A stretch of DNA of 64,000 nt from Dromaius novaehollandiae (Eukaryota; Chordata; Aves; Casuariiformes; Dromaiidae), in NCBI RefSeq assembly GCF_036370855.1, contig NC_088099.1:89777820-89841819 (forward strand), given 5' to 3'. The position numbers and the translations under genes are program-made. Shown in pieces: positions 1-11,010 of the stretch. The stretch's first letter is position 1. Every line of letters starts with the position of its first letter. Under the pieces are notes generated by a model that made no database searches, was not told the origin of the DNA, and saw only the letters and a program-made list of their open reading frames with translations.

Positions 1-795
1 TACTCCCAATCACCTTCCTGTCCTTCCTGTGCTTGAAAAGGGGATGCAGGATGAGCTGCTCCATCACCTTCCCAGGGATCGAGGAGAGGCTGGCTGGCCT
101 GCAGTTCCCTGGGTACTCCTTCTTGTCTTTTGGGAAGACTGGAGTGGCATTTGCTGTCTTCCAGTCCTCAGGCACCTCTCCCGATCACCACAACCTTTCC
201 AAGATGCTTGAGAGTGGCCTTGCAATGACATCAGCCAGCTGCCTCAGCCCTTGTGGCTGTGTCCGGTCAGAGCCCATGGTCTCGTGCTTGTCCAATTTGG
301 TCAAATGTTCCTTAACCCAATCCTCCTCCACTAAGAGGAAGTCTTCCTTTCTCCAGACTTTCACGCTGGGTGAAATCCCAGGGCCTGGGATTCCTGAGGG
401 CCGGTCTTCCCAGGAGAGTCTGAAGCAAAGGTGTCATTCAGTCTCTCTGCCTTTTCTGTATCCTTTGCCACCAGAGCCCCTGCCCCACTCAGCAGTGGAA
501 ACACATTTCCTCTAGTCTTTCTTTTGTTACTGCTGGATTTAAAAGAGCCCTTCTTGTTGTCCTTGACATCCTTTGCCACATTCAACTCCACATGGGCCTT
601 TGCCTTCCTAGCCCCATCCCTGCCTAGTGAACAACGACACTGTATTCCTCCCATGTGATTTGTCCCTACTTCCACCTTCTGTGTATTTTTCCTTCCATCT
701 GAGTTTTGCCACGAGCTCCTTTTTCATCCATGCAGGTCTCCTGCTCCCTTTGCTTGACTCCTTGGGATGGATCCTCGTTGGGATGGAACTTCATG
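1..795 (-). mobile_element. CR1 LINE fragment, copy 1 (continues past left edge)
   Basis: On the minus strand this reads as the middle of CR1 ORF2: first the linker between endonuclease and reverse transcriptase (a KDNKKGSF-type stretch near 560-540), then the start of the reverse transcriptase with PEDWK and PGNYRPAS-type motifs near 175-80. The 5' end is truncated near 795, as is usual for CR1, and the 3' part lies beyond the window edge. It is not functional: an in-frame TGA (complement of 185-187) lies just before PEDWK, and other frame changes are present. Bases 1-498 match the reverse complement of 30273-30770 at all but two positions, 102 and 468. The identification rests on motif recognition and on the match to the other copies here. 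The exact 5' boundary is uncertain by some tens of bases. Confidence 0.93.
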
Positions 796-1637
796 GAATC
801 TGTATGTAATTCATACAGATTAGGATTATATAGGAAGCACAAAGGCAGCTTTGTCATTCAACCCTCTCTTGGGTATCATTTACCACAACGTCCCCCTGCT
901 TGAACTACAGAGGGGTTCTAATTCTTAAAAGACATCATATCAGAGCAAACCGTCAGTAGGGAAATCCTTTACTATTCGTCTACAGACCAACCCATCTCTG
1001 TTGACAGTATGTGAATTCAAATAGTTTGTAGAAATGTCAGAAGACCAGTCTAAAACTGAAGAGCTAGCTTAGCCTATGTTTATATAAACCGCATTACCCA
1101 GTGAAACAATAGTCCTTTCTATGCGGTTTTATCAACTGTATAAAAATGTTTATGTCCCATTATCAAAAATACTCAAAGACAGATAATGCACACATATCCT
1201 GTGTATATGCCATTTTCTTTTAATAAAACCTTGATTAAAATCTTCAAACAAATTGCACCTGCTTGCTGCAGCTGCCTTTACTGTATAAGGTTGAAAAGAA
1301 TTTATTCAATGCCATCTACTAGGGTTATATATTTTAGACATATCTGATGACAAGCTACTTGGAAATTTTTGCTTCTGAGAGAAAGAGAGAACAAGAAAGA
1401 ATGATTCCCAAGGAAAGAATCTTGTCTTGACTTATGTGAACACAAAACTATCATTTTGGCAAGTCTGCAGTTCAGGCTTGCTAATTATAACTACTCTTCC
1501 ACTAGGAATTCCTGAATTATAATAGGCTATCTTTTTTTGAATGAATGATTCTTAAGGTAGAAAACAAAACATGCCATGAAGATGCACATATGATCTACCT
1601 TTCTGAATGAATATCTTTGAAATTTCTCTAAAGATAC

Positions 1638-1695
1638 ATTCTAAGAATCTACAGAGTAGATTTTTAATCTTTGTAGATTCTAAGAATCTACAAAG
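1638..1695. repeat. Short local direct repeat with inverted arms
   Basis: A 19-base unit at 1638-1656 recurs at 1677-1695 with about two changes. Within it, AGAATCTACA (1644-1653) and TGTAGATTCT (1672-1681) are perfect inverted arms around an 18-base loop. It is most simply a local duplication, and no function is implied. Confidence 0.8.
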
Positions 1696-4600
1696 CTTCA
1701 GTCAGAGAGGAACACTTAAAAGCAAGACTGTCTCCTCAGAAAGCTGTAGATGCAAATGAGAGTGCTTCTTTTCTGAAAATTTTCTCTTCAGAGTTTTGCA
1801 TTCTAAGTAAAATCCTCTCCTTTGTAAAGGATATGCCTTTGGAAAGTTTGGATATTCTTAAGGGAAACAAAATGTTGTCTGCCCCTTTAGCCACAGAAAG
1901 GGGCCCAGATGATGACTCATTCCTTGGTACATAATGCTGATGTGAATTAGGAAGACCTGGCATTTGCTTGAGGTGTGTGTTTTCACACACAAGAAGTGTG
2001 TGTTTCATCTACCATCCTCTTCAACCAGAGAAGAGCAGAGCTCCCTGAAGAGATATAGTATTTTCACATGAAGACATCTTAGTGTCAAGCTGATTTCCAT
2101 TTCAGTGTGCAACTGCAGGCATGCAGGCTGATTCCATCACTAGGTCTGCAAGACAAGTCTGTGTCTCTGATCTTGCGAAGTGCAATACACACTGCCTGCA
2201 CAGTGAGGGTAATGTTCTGAATACAACACAAGCTCTATGTATACCAGATAGTTCCCATTAGTCTCTCTAAAGTGCTGAAACAAGGTGACATAATTTTTGA
2301 GTAAATGCTGAGTGCAAGAAAAGACTGGATGCCATTTTCTAGCTGTAGGTAGGCAACTGACAAGTTCAGTGAAAGATGCTGTTTATATAAAAATATCCCT
2401 ATTTTGAAATTTGTTATCATAATTTTACCATCTTATGAATAATTTTATCTGTAACTGTGGGAGCTGGGAGTGCATCCTGGTTACTGGAACCAGATGTACA
2501 CTATGGCCCCATCCTGGTTCTGGGAGAAGGAAGTCTCCACCACAACCGTGCATTGTTTGGCCAAGTACCTGACCTGGCTAAGAGGATCAGGAGCATATTG
2601 CAGAGCAACCCAGTCCCTCAGAGTAGCCTTATCCAGTATGAATTAGCGGAAGAGAATCCAGCGGCGTACAACTAGTCATAGGCAACCATGCAATCCTTTT
2701 GCTGGAATGAGACCTGTATGATTCATCCCACTGAACACTATCCTAGGTGTGATACAGTGGTTTCAGGGATGCTTTACCAGAGATGCAATTTCCAGTATTT
2801 TACTGAAACAGTAATTCTTCTAATATACATATATTAAGCAAATAGGCCATCACTTTCTGAACTAAAATAAAGAACAATCTCATTTGGAATACTGATGAAG
2901 CATTTGAGCTATGTCAAGCTTCAAGTGCTTACGATGCAGGATAACAAACTGCAAAGTCCAGCATTAGCCTTTTAAAATTTAATTTCCATGTTAATATGTA
3001 CCAGATCTTCAGAGATTTACAATTAAGATGTTTGTCAGCATTTTGCTGCAAATGTTCCTTGTTCCTTTGAGCACAATAATTATTTGTCAATGGTATGGTG
3101 ATTATAACAAATGATGATTACAAATAATGGCCTTCTTGACTATTTATGGAAGAATGAAGAGAATTGATTGTATCTTTTATCATATTGTTTAGTCATGTTT
3201 CTTAACTGTTCAGCCATGGTGGTTTTTATCTACTGTGATGCATTTTTTATAGGGATGTTAATATTTTTCGATCAAAACTAAGCTCCTTATATTATGTTCC
3301 TCACAATTATGGCACTATCCACTGTCATTAACTTCTATGGTCCTCGATCTTGAAGCTGTGGTAAGCTTTATTCTGTAAAGGGTCAAGTACTCTAGAACCA
3401 ATCTGGGAAGGGGAGTGTGTTAAAATTCTTTCCTGGACTGGAGTCAGAGTGCTTAGCAAATGGAGGTTGTATCTAGATGTACCTTTCAATGCATGTTTGT
3501 CCTAGGGGTCAAATCCTCTAGCCGTTCAGATCAGCATCTGTTTAAAATGCCTCATCCCATCTGGAGTGAAAGCACTATTTCATCTGAGTGGAAATCTAGT
3601 TATTGTGAAGTGGGAGCCGGTGTGCAATCTGGACAAGGCTGGAGTATGCACTCAAACCTAAAAGTGGGAAGCATTCCTGAATGGGATACTATATAGGCTG
3701 AAGGATGCTGCTCTTAGGGTCTGATTTAAAATCAGTGGCTATTCTTCCACTGTTTACAAGTGCCTTAAAACTTCAGCCCAAATGATCATGCAGATATCTG
3801 TTTCCAGCTTTCTTTTCACTCTCTTTCTGCTGGGGGATTTGTGTGTGAAATAAGGTGTCAATTTCATAATTTTAGAGTTCCAAAAAGGAACTTTTTGAAC
3901 ATGTTGAAGTCTCTTCTTTTATGTACAGCACTCAGAATGGATTCTTGCTCCCTCTCCAGTTTGTGAAAGTGGAAATAGTTCTATGCCATGTAAGTCGGTG
4001 AGGATATCAGACTCATGAAGGCATGAACCCAAATAAGTCATGCAGCAAAGTAGCACTCAAAAATGATAGAGAAGAAATACCTCAAGTAGAAAATTTAAGT
4101 TTCTTGAACTATGCAACTAAAGAAATAGAGAAATAATAAACTCTTATTCTCAAAATAATCACAGAAACAAAAGAAGACGTCTCAGACAAAAAAACCCCTT
4201 TCCTTTCTCCAGGCTTTTTTTCCCTAAGACATATGTGTGATAGAAAGATTAAAAGAAAACATATTATACTGCCAATTTTAAAGCTGTATCTCAGTGACAA
4301 AATATAACTTTATTTTACATGTAATTTAGGTTCAAGTTTTAGTCTGCTTATGTATTGGTTTTTGTTAGGACTAGCCTTCTGCTAAGAAAAATGGGACAAA
4401 CGTCGTCCTTAGAAAGTCCTACCAAGACGTATTATGGTTAACAACCACACACAGAAATAAACAGAAGAAGCATCTTGATCTCTGCTTTGATGTGCTCAGG
4501 GATGTGGCTGGTCCACAGCATGTTTACCAAGCCACAGTTTCTGATGCACTGTGCTGTACTGCCTCCAAAAGTAACCTCAGCTTGATATCTGTCTCCCTTT

Positions 4601-5654
4601 CACACACCGATATCTTTGCAATTCCACTGACATCCAGCAAAGAACAGAACCAGACACCAGAGCTGGACAGAGGTTTGCTCCTCTCTCCAATAGTCTCTAT
4701 AAAAATCTAGAGTCACTGAAATATAATTCAATCTCAATTCTACTGTTTCTATAACTAGCTACTATGACACCTAAAAGCTGGACAAGAATTTTGCATTTAA
4801 GTAAAGAATAGTAAATGAAGACTTTTCTAAATTGAAATTTCCTGCATTGAAATTCAAAAATCTGTGGCAGTTTTTTTTTTTCTGATTGAAAATGAGGAAA
4901 TAATTTGTTTTAGTTTAACAAATTAGAATCCATTCAAAATATTTTAGATGATTGGTCTCAAGTACAGCTTTCATCTGAGTTGTTCAGTATTTAACTCTAT
5001 ATACTAATGATGCCAGAGTGTCATGTATGAATTGCTGTGTGGGTTTCCTATGGCTCCAGACCTTCCTGGGCCAGATTATGACATTCCTAAAATGTCTTAT
5101 CTGATAAAGCCATGTGATACATCAGGAGAGAGTGCAGACTAACCCATGAGCAGGCAAGCATAAGGTATGCCCTCATGCAGTGATGTGGCCCCATGGGGAT
5201 ACTCAGCTGAGCACTGAACTCACTTAAAACAATTTCTAAGTCATAAACTTTATGAACTTTCTGAACAGTTTGTCCTATAGAACAGTTCGAGTAACTGCTT
5301 TGGGCTGACAAAAATGTCACAGTCACAGGTTTTCCTAAGGGGCTCTGCTCTGATTCTCGCCTGGCTGAACTATCAGTGGATGCTGTTGATACTTTTCTAT
5401 CTATTCTTGACATTCAGAGGTGGAAAATGGAAGTTAACAGATGATTGCCTACAGATAAGTAGACTTAGCTGAAGTCTGCTTCTAGTTTCAATACAGTCAA
5501 AATTAAGAGAGTCCACAAACTGAACCCTTCTTAAAAATGTAAATATAAAAGTTTTCTTTTTTCTTTTTCTTTTTTTTTCCTAGTGAAGCAGTCCCTCAAT
5601 TCTGTAGCAGATCTCTGAGAGTTTGCAATACCAGATGAGCTTAGCTGAAACCGT

Positions 5655-5669
5655 CCCCCCCCCCCCCCC
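5655..5669. repeat. Poly-C/poly-G run of 15
   Basis: An uninterrupted run of 15 C. Such runs are length-variable and prone to sequencing error, so the exact length should not be relied on. Confidence 0.95.
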
Positions 5670-6237
5670 AAAGAAACTTGGTTTGGGATCATTAATCTAC
5701 TCATAACAGCTAATTCCTGATATTTTAATGTTCTACTAATGATAGTTGCTTTTCTCTTCAATACTTCATGCAAATTTAGAATTTCAGCTATAATATTAAA
5801 TAAAAATGTTTTTCTCATCATAGTACAAAAAGCTGAAGGAAAGAATCTTTAAATTTTTTACAGGTTTTTAATGTGTCATGATTTCTAAACAAGATCACAT
5901 TTTTAGGATTTTTTGTTTTATTTTGTTTTGCTTTTTTCTGGCTGGTCAAGATTCCTGATAGCTTGAAAGGCAACACTGCTTTCTGTACGATTGCACATCC
6001 CGCTCAAACTACAAAATTCTATGACAAACAAGAGACTCTCTGCTAGCATTGAACTGTATATTGTTTCAAGAATGTTCATGTAAGTACAGCACTTTGTCTT
6101 CGGATCATGCCTTTCTCTGCCTGATCCATAAAAAAAATTTTTTTTTCAAAAGATTTAATTCCAAGTGGTTTATGATGACAGAACAGCTCCAGCCAAATGG
6201 CAGGGAGGAGTGCGCTTTTTCCTGCAGTCATTTCCAT

Positions 6238-6263
6238 TATAAAAAATAAATAAAAAATAAATA
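6238..6263. repeat. A-rich simple repeat (AAAT-type)
   Basis: A short stretch built of AAATA/AATAAA units. It is low-complexity sequence; the AATAAA words here do not mark a gene end because no transcript is recognisable nearby. Confidence 0.8.
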
Positions 6264-6860
6264 AGCCTCACTTCTGGAAACAGGAGCAAAATCTTTAAGC
6301 AAAGCAAGTTTTTCTGAAGACATTCTCTTTGCACTATCAGAGTAAGCAATAGTTTCAATGGTAAACATTTCAAGGGTATACATCTGAATTTTAAAATGTG
6401 CTTAACTATACACAGACATGCAGAAATAATGAATTAGATGTTCATAGAAAAGTCATAAATAGATCTGTCGCAAGCAGCGTGATTGTCAGCCGCATTTTTG
6501 TACTTCTGATACTCCCCAAAGTAGCAACAATTTTTGTGGTTGACTGAAAGCTACACTTAAAAATGGTTTCAGAGTGTATCATTTGCATTAGGTTTTTGGG
6601 GGTGTGTGAAATGAGTATGTAGCTCACTGCTGTAATGAGCAGGTCCACACTAATACTGACATCTTGTCAAATACAAGAAAACAAAAGTCTTGCGCAAAGG
6701 CTCTATATGCGATTTTTTTCAGGATCCAAATAAATCAGAGAAAAAGAAGGTTACGGAAACTTCTACCATAAGTGATGTTGTTGACGGTGGTGTTAGTCAT
6801 GACTCTCTACTTATCGAAAGAACTTTTAACAAGGGAAACAGGTGTTACTCGCAGGGTGCT

Positions 6861-6892
6861 ATGCACATGTACATGTGCACACGTGCACACGC
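6861..6892. repeat. 32-bp strictly alternating purine-pyrimidine tract
   Basis: Every base from 6861 to 6892 alternates purine and pyrimidine, mostly CA/TG and CG steps, with nested palindromes such as ACATGTACATGT and GTGCACACGTGCAC. Alternating tracts of this kind are the classical Z-DNA-forming sequence. It sits directly beside a GC-rich patch. Formation of Z-DNA in vivo is inference only. Confidence 0.85.
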
Positions 6893-6904
6893 TTGTCTCT
6901 AACA

Positions 6905-7060
6905 CAGCAGACAGGGTGCCTGCGACCCACAGCTTTACGCCGCGGCTGTGCCAGCTTCCCAGAGAGCCCTGCCCAGCGAGGCCAAGTGTCTCCCCTGGGC
7001 CACAGCGAGTTTGAGGCCCCGGAGAGTACAGGCTGGCCGGGGACATCGCTGAGCTCTGTT
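6905..7060. other. GC-rich, CpG-containing patch
   Basis: This stretch is clearly richer in G+C than its AT-rich surroundings and holds about nine CpG dinucleotides in some 130 bases, including ACGCCGCGG. Open frames run through it on both strands (for example minus 7248-6859), as expected for GC-rich DNA with few stop codons. It could be a weak CpG-island-like regulatory patch, an old exon or a worn repeat. Nothing in the translation is recognisable. Confidence 0.45.
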
Positions 7061-10000
7061 TCTGTGCTCTGGCAGAGACAAAAGCAGAGCTGTTGAGAAG
7101 ATCCCATCAGTGGCACTATGGGGTGGAAGGGAAGGTGAAATGGGATGCAGAGCCAGCTTTTGAGGCAATTCAAAGGAAGTGAGTGACGAGTATCTGGAGG
7201 CAGTCCATGGGTGCTCCTGGACCACGGAGGAGATCCCTTTCCATTCACAGGAAGGCAGAGGCTGAAATACTGATTTTACCCAACATGGTTGCTACCACAT
7301 CCTGTCAAATATCCTCACATCATTCATGCTTCATTTCAACACTCTGGACAGGGCTTAAATTCACTTTCGTAAAGTCTGATTCAATGTGAAAGTCACATTT
7401 TAAAATGAATAGCAACAGAGGTGAAATATCTAGATGTTTTAAGAATTTCAAAAGATTTAACAATCAGTCTTTAATGCATCAGACATACTGCACATCACAC
7501 TCTTGAGTGCTTCTTTTTCTTTAGTGCAAGACATACTCTTACGCATGTTCTCAGATTTAAATTCAGGACACATTTCTTCTAAAGTAACTTAGTGTTTCTA
7601 TGAGGTGATGAATGGATTGAAGTAACCCATCTTGACAGAGAAAGATATCATCTTAACAATCTGATATTTTATGTTCTTTGTTATAATTACTTTTGCCTCA
7701 GATTAATGAATTTCATTTACAGTAGCAAGCTAGCAAATGAAAACCATTCAGCACTAGTATGAAATAAAATGGAAAGAAGAGACTATCTGGTACACAAGGC
7801 ATAAATTGAAGTGTTGAAGAGTCATTATTTACCAAAAAAAAAAAAAAAAAGATTTTTTTCCATGGTGTAAATTTTATTAAAAAGAATTCTCTTTCCCTCA
7901 GAAGAAATCAAATGCATTTATGTTCTTGAAGACAATTACCAAAACCACAGAGCTCAAAAAGCAAACTTTCAATTTTCTTTTCAAATTACTCCCCTTGTTC
8001 CCACTTATTTTTCTGTATTGTATGTTATGTCCTTCCTATATTTCTGGTTATCTCATCTGAAGTCCAATCATTAAAATAAAAAAAAATGTTCTTTTTAAAA
8101 CAAACTCTTGATTCTGCATAAATCCTGCTTGTTCAGAAATGCATGGCCTCACCTCCTAAGAAGCGCACATCTCTTTCAACCAGAGTCCGCTCATGACAGC
8201 TGCTACACAGCCTCACGCAGCTGAGTGCTGCTTAACAAAGCCGTTACGCTAACGAGCGAAATGGAAGGGATCCATAAGCCAGAAAGGAACAGCACTGAGG
8301 ATCGGGAACACTGGGCTCAGGGTCACCGCGCTGAGAGCAAAGGCATTAACGCGGGAATTAAATGCCTCTGGAAGCAGTGGCCGAGGAAGTCAGGCGTCTC
8401 CAGACTGAAAGGCAGCAAGAAGCTCCATAGCAACCAGAGCCTGAGACACACAGGTCTCCAATGGAGGGGAACCAGGCAGCGCCCTGGTTGTGATTCAGCA
8501 GGCTCTGAAGTGGAGCAGCAAACGGCACGGAGAAATGAGCCTACTGCTGGCAGTATCAGGAGCCTGGGCATTTTACCCTTTAGACTGGCCAGATTAAAGC
8601 CAGCTGCGGCCAGACTAGCAAAAATATGACCTATGTGTAAATGCAAGGTCCTAGAGCAACCTTCCAGCAGGCAGCATCTAACCTGGAATTTAAGGGGAAA
8701 GATCCTAATGGAATATGGAGCCACAATTTCTATGTCCTGGAAAAGGCTACCAAAAGACCTCCCCAAAAACCAACAAAAACACAACTTGCAAGGAAAGGCT
8801 ACAGAAATTAACTTTGTAATAGAAGGCAGAGTGACAAATGTCTTAAGGACAAAGTTTTATGTATACAGGTGACAAACCTCTATAGAAACTGACATTTTTA
8901 GCTGGCAAAGGTTTTTATCATGACAATGGATATAATATTCCCTGTTAGGTTGAAAGGAGACCTAGTCAGATGACATGCACATAGCAAATAATGGCAGATG
9001 AGAGGGCAGCATGCAGTTGCCCTGTAGACATTATGAAACTATGTTTTCACAGTTAATATGTGCTCATAGAACTATGAGAAAATCCTCTCTAGTCCCAGTA
9101 GCTGATTATGCATAAGAGAACACAATATTAGGGTGGACTGAGAAAAGGAGCATACGGCTGTATGTCCCAGTGTTGTTAGTACAGTCAGGTGAAAGAATAG
9201 AGATCTCTTTCGAACACCCCAGTACTGCTTTTGGGTTTAATCCATCAGTGGATTAGATAGAGCATTTAATGTAGAATACGTGTAGTCCTGGGAACAGGAA
9301 CCAGAAGAATAAGCGACAGTACTGTGTCTGCTTTTCTGGTATTTGTGCTGCTGAAAGCAGTGATGTATAGCAGGTAAACCAGGGATGTATACTGTTCATT
9401 TTCCCCTTTTCTTTACTGTGCCTCGGCTTGTCATCTGGGACTGTCTCCGTTATTCCTGGGATATTACAAACACTGTTTTTGTCAGCTTCTCTCTTTTCTG
9501 TGAAGTACTGGTACAAAGAGGGGAAGATTTTATTTCAGCATGTGCTGATTCTCTCTCTCCCCGTGCAATTCAAAAAAACCCTCCTGTTTCATACTCATAG
9601 CTGTTTTCTGCACTGTCTTAGCAGTGCATCTATAGAAAACCAAAAATAAAAAGCAAAACAAAATGAAGAAACCCAGATTCCTATAACCAGATGCTTAACT
9701 TGCTGTTGCCTTTTCTGCATGGACCTTTGATGACATTACATGCAATCTGACACCTGACAGTTCCTAGCTGCTTTACAGCAGAAGATGATACTAGATTTAT
9801 GCAGTACAGTAAAATCTACAGTAAAGTGCTATTTCGCTGGCATTTAAAGGAGAAGATATAGCATATGGCAACCTGTGAAAAGAGTAATTAACCATGTGTG
9901 ATTACGAACTCATAGCTGACAATGGGCGATTCAGAGGGAGCTGATGAGTCATGGCCATTTCCTGACAAACTGGCCAGTGAGCGGACAATCATTTCTGTCT

Positions 10001-10879
10001 TAAAAATCCTAGTACTCAGATTTCCTCAACAGTAATATAACAAGTTTGACTACGCAGAAGTCTCAGTTTTGTAGAAGTTGTTCCTCAGGGCCTATCTTTT
10101 CTCCCAGCTTGCCTGCAAAGGGGAGGAGGGAAGGGATCGAAGTTGAGAGGCTATAGCTGTTTACAACGTGAGTCTTTTTAGGTTTTTGTCATATTTGCTT
10201 TGGTAGGGCTGTCAGTGGTTAATCGATCAAGCCTGCTTAGGACTACTAAGTGTATTTAAGTTTGCCAAGGGCATTGTAGCTTAGGATGGGCTCCCTTTTG
10301 TGCAGTTATAAACCTGCTGTTATCAACTTGCAGAATTTTGCAAGTCTTACCCTCTTTCATCATTATCTTAAATCCACAGCTGTCAGCTTTGTGTGACCAC
10401 ATGAGCATTTATTTGAAAAGTAGCATGAATTTCTGTCCTTGTAGGGCACCAAGAAAAACTCTTTCTCTTTGCTTTGAAAAATAACTCCTGCACTGTATTT
10501 TTTAAGGTCATGTTATGGACCTGGCATATGACTTTAAATTAAGGCTTTCAGTCTAAAATTTTCAGTCTAAAAATCTATTTAAACTAAATATCTATTTAAG
10601 GATCAGCTACTATATCTTTGGCATGAACAAATGTTTCTGCTGCTAAATTTCAATTAACAAGATGGATCAAAGGGAAGAAAGTTTGCATAATGTGTTTTTG
10701 AAAATCATTGCCACAGGAACTCATTGAGGCAAACACTATAGCTATCTTTTAAAAAGGAGTGTATACCTAATAGCATTGCTATTCCTATGTCTAGGAAAGC
10801 TAAGATGATAATAAGGTAATCAGATTTCATGCCTGGGGGTGTTAGCTAATTGCCTGCAGAGGTTTGGCACTGCACAATT
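7061..10879. other. Unique sequence, no gene seen
   Basis: No recognisable gene or transposon. Between 8150 and 8790 the base composition is less AT-rich, and two long frames overlap on opposite strands (plus 8225-8629, 134 codons; minus 8784-8323, 153 codons). Neither translation resembles a known protein, and overlapping opposite frames usually mean that at most one is real. A consensus AP-1 site TGAGTCA occurs at 9945-9951 near an ATTA-type homeodomain core, which is too little to call an enhancer. Confidence 0.55.
7834..7850. repeat. Poly-A run of 17
   Basis: An uninterrupted A run. I checked for a retroposed sequence ending here and for flanking target duplications and saw neither, so it is called as simple sequence only. 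Confidence 0.9.
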
Positions 10880-11010
10880 GGCTGAGTGCATCTTGTTTAT
10901 TTTTATGCTTGTTCTGAGACATCAGTTATTCACTGCCACTGTCAACAGCTTACTAGACAAGATGAACTAAATGGTTTGTTCCAGCATGATGAACTCTATG
11001 TCCTGTAATA
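10880..11010 (+). mobile_element. Ancient CR1-type LINE 3' end relic
   Basis: Despite heavy divergence the segment follows, in order, the 3' untranslated end of an old amniote CR1 lineage: a CATC...CACTGTC block near 10920-10945, an ACTAGACAAGATGAAC block near 10952-10968 matching the usual ACTGGACTAGATGGACC, then CCAGCATG and CTATGTCCTGT. It is much older than the young CR1 copies at 1, 21788, 30239 and 55721. The call is by eye from remembered family structure. Start and end are approximate. Confidence 0.65.

Larger units (their letters stand above)
796..6860. other. Unique AT-rich sequence, no gene seen
   Basis: I see no exon, RNA gene or recognisable transposon that I can support here. 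It holds short low-complexity pieces: a direct and inverted repeat at 1638-1695, a run of 15 C at 5655-5669 and an A/T-rich simple tract at 6238-6263. A minus-strand frame of 108 codons (5413-5087) and a plus-strand frame of 72 codons (2457-2675) have protein-like composition but match no family I know. A 34-base motif near 3508-3541 resembles an old amniote repeat. Confidence 0.6.

Noticed and set aside
33..515. 160-codon plus-strand open frame
   Set aside because: It is the antisense of CR1 ORF2 copy 1; the same antisense frame recurs at 30648-30256.
2457..2675. 72-codon frame with protein-like composition
   Set aside because: No known domain, no splice context, and it is short enough to be chance.
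9945..9951. AP-1 site as evidence of an enhancer
   Set aside because: A 7-base match is expected by chance several times in a window this size.
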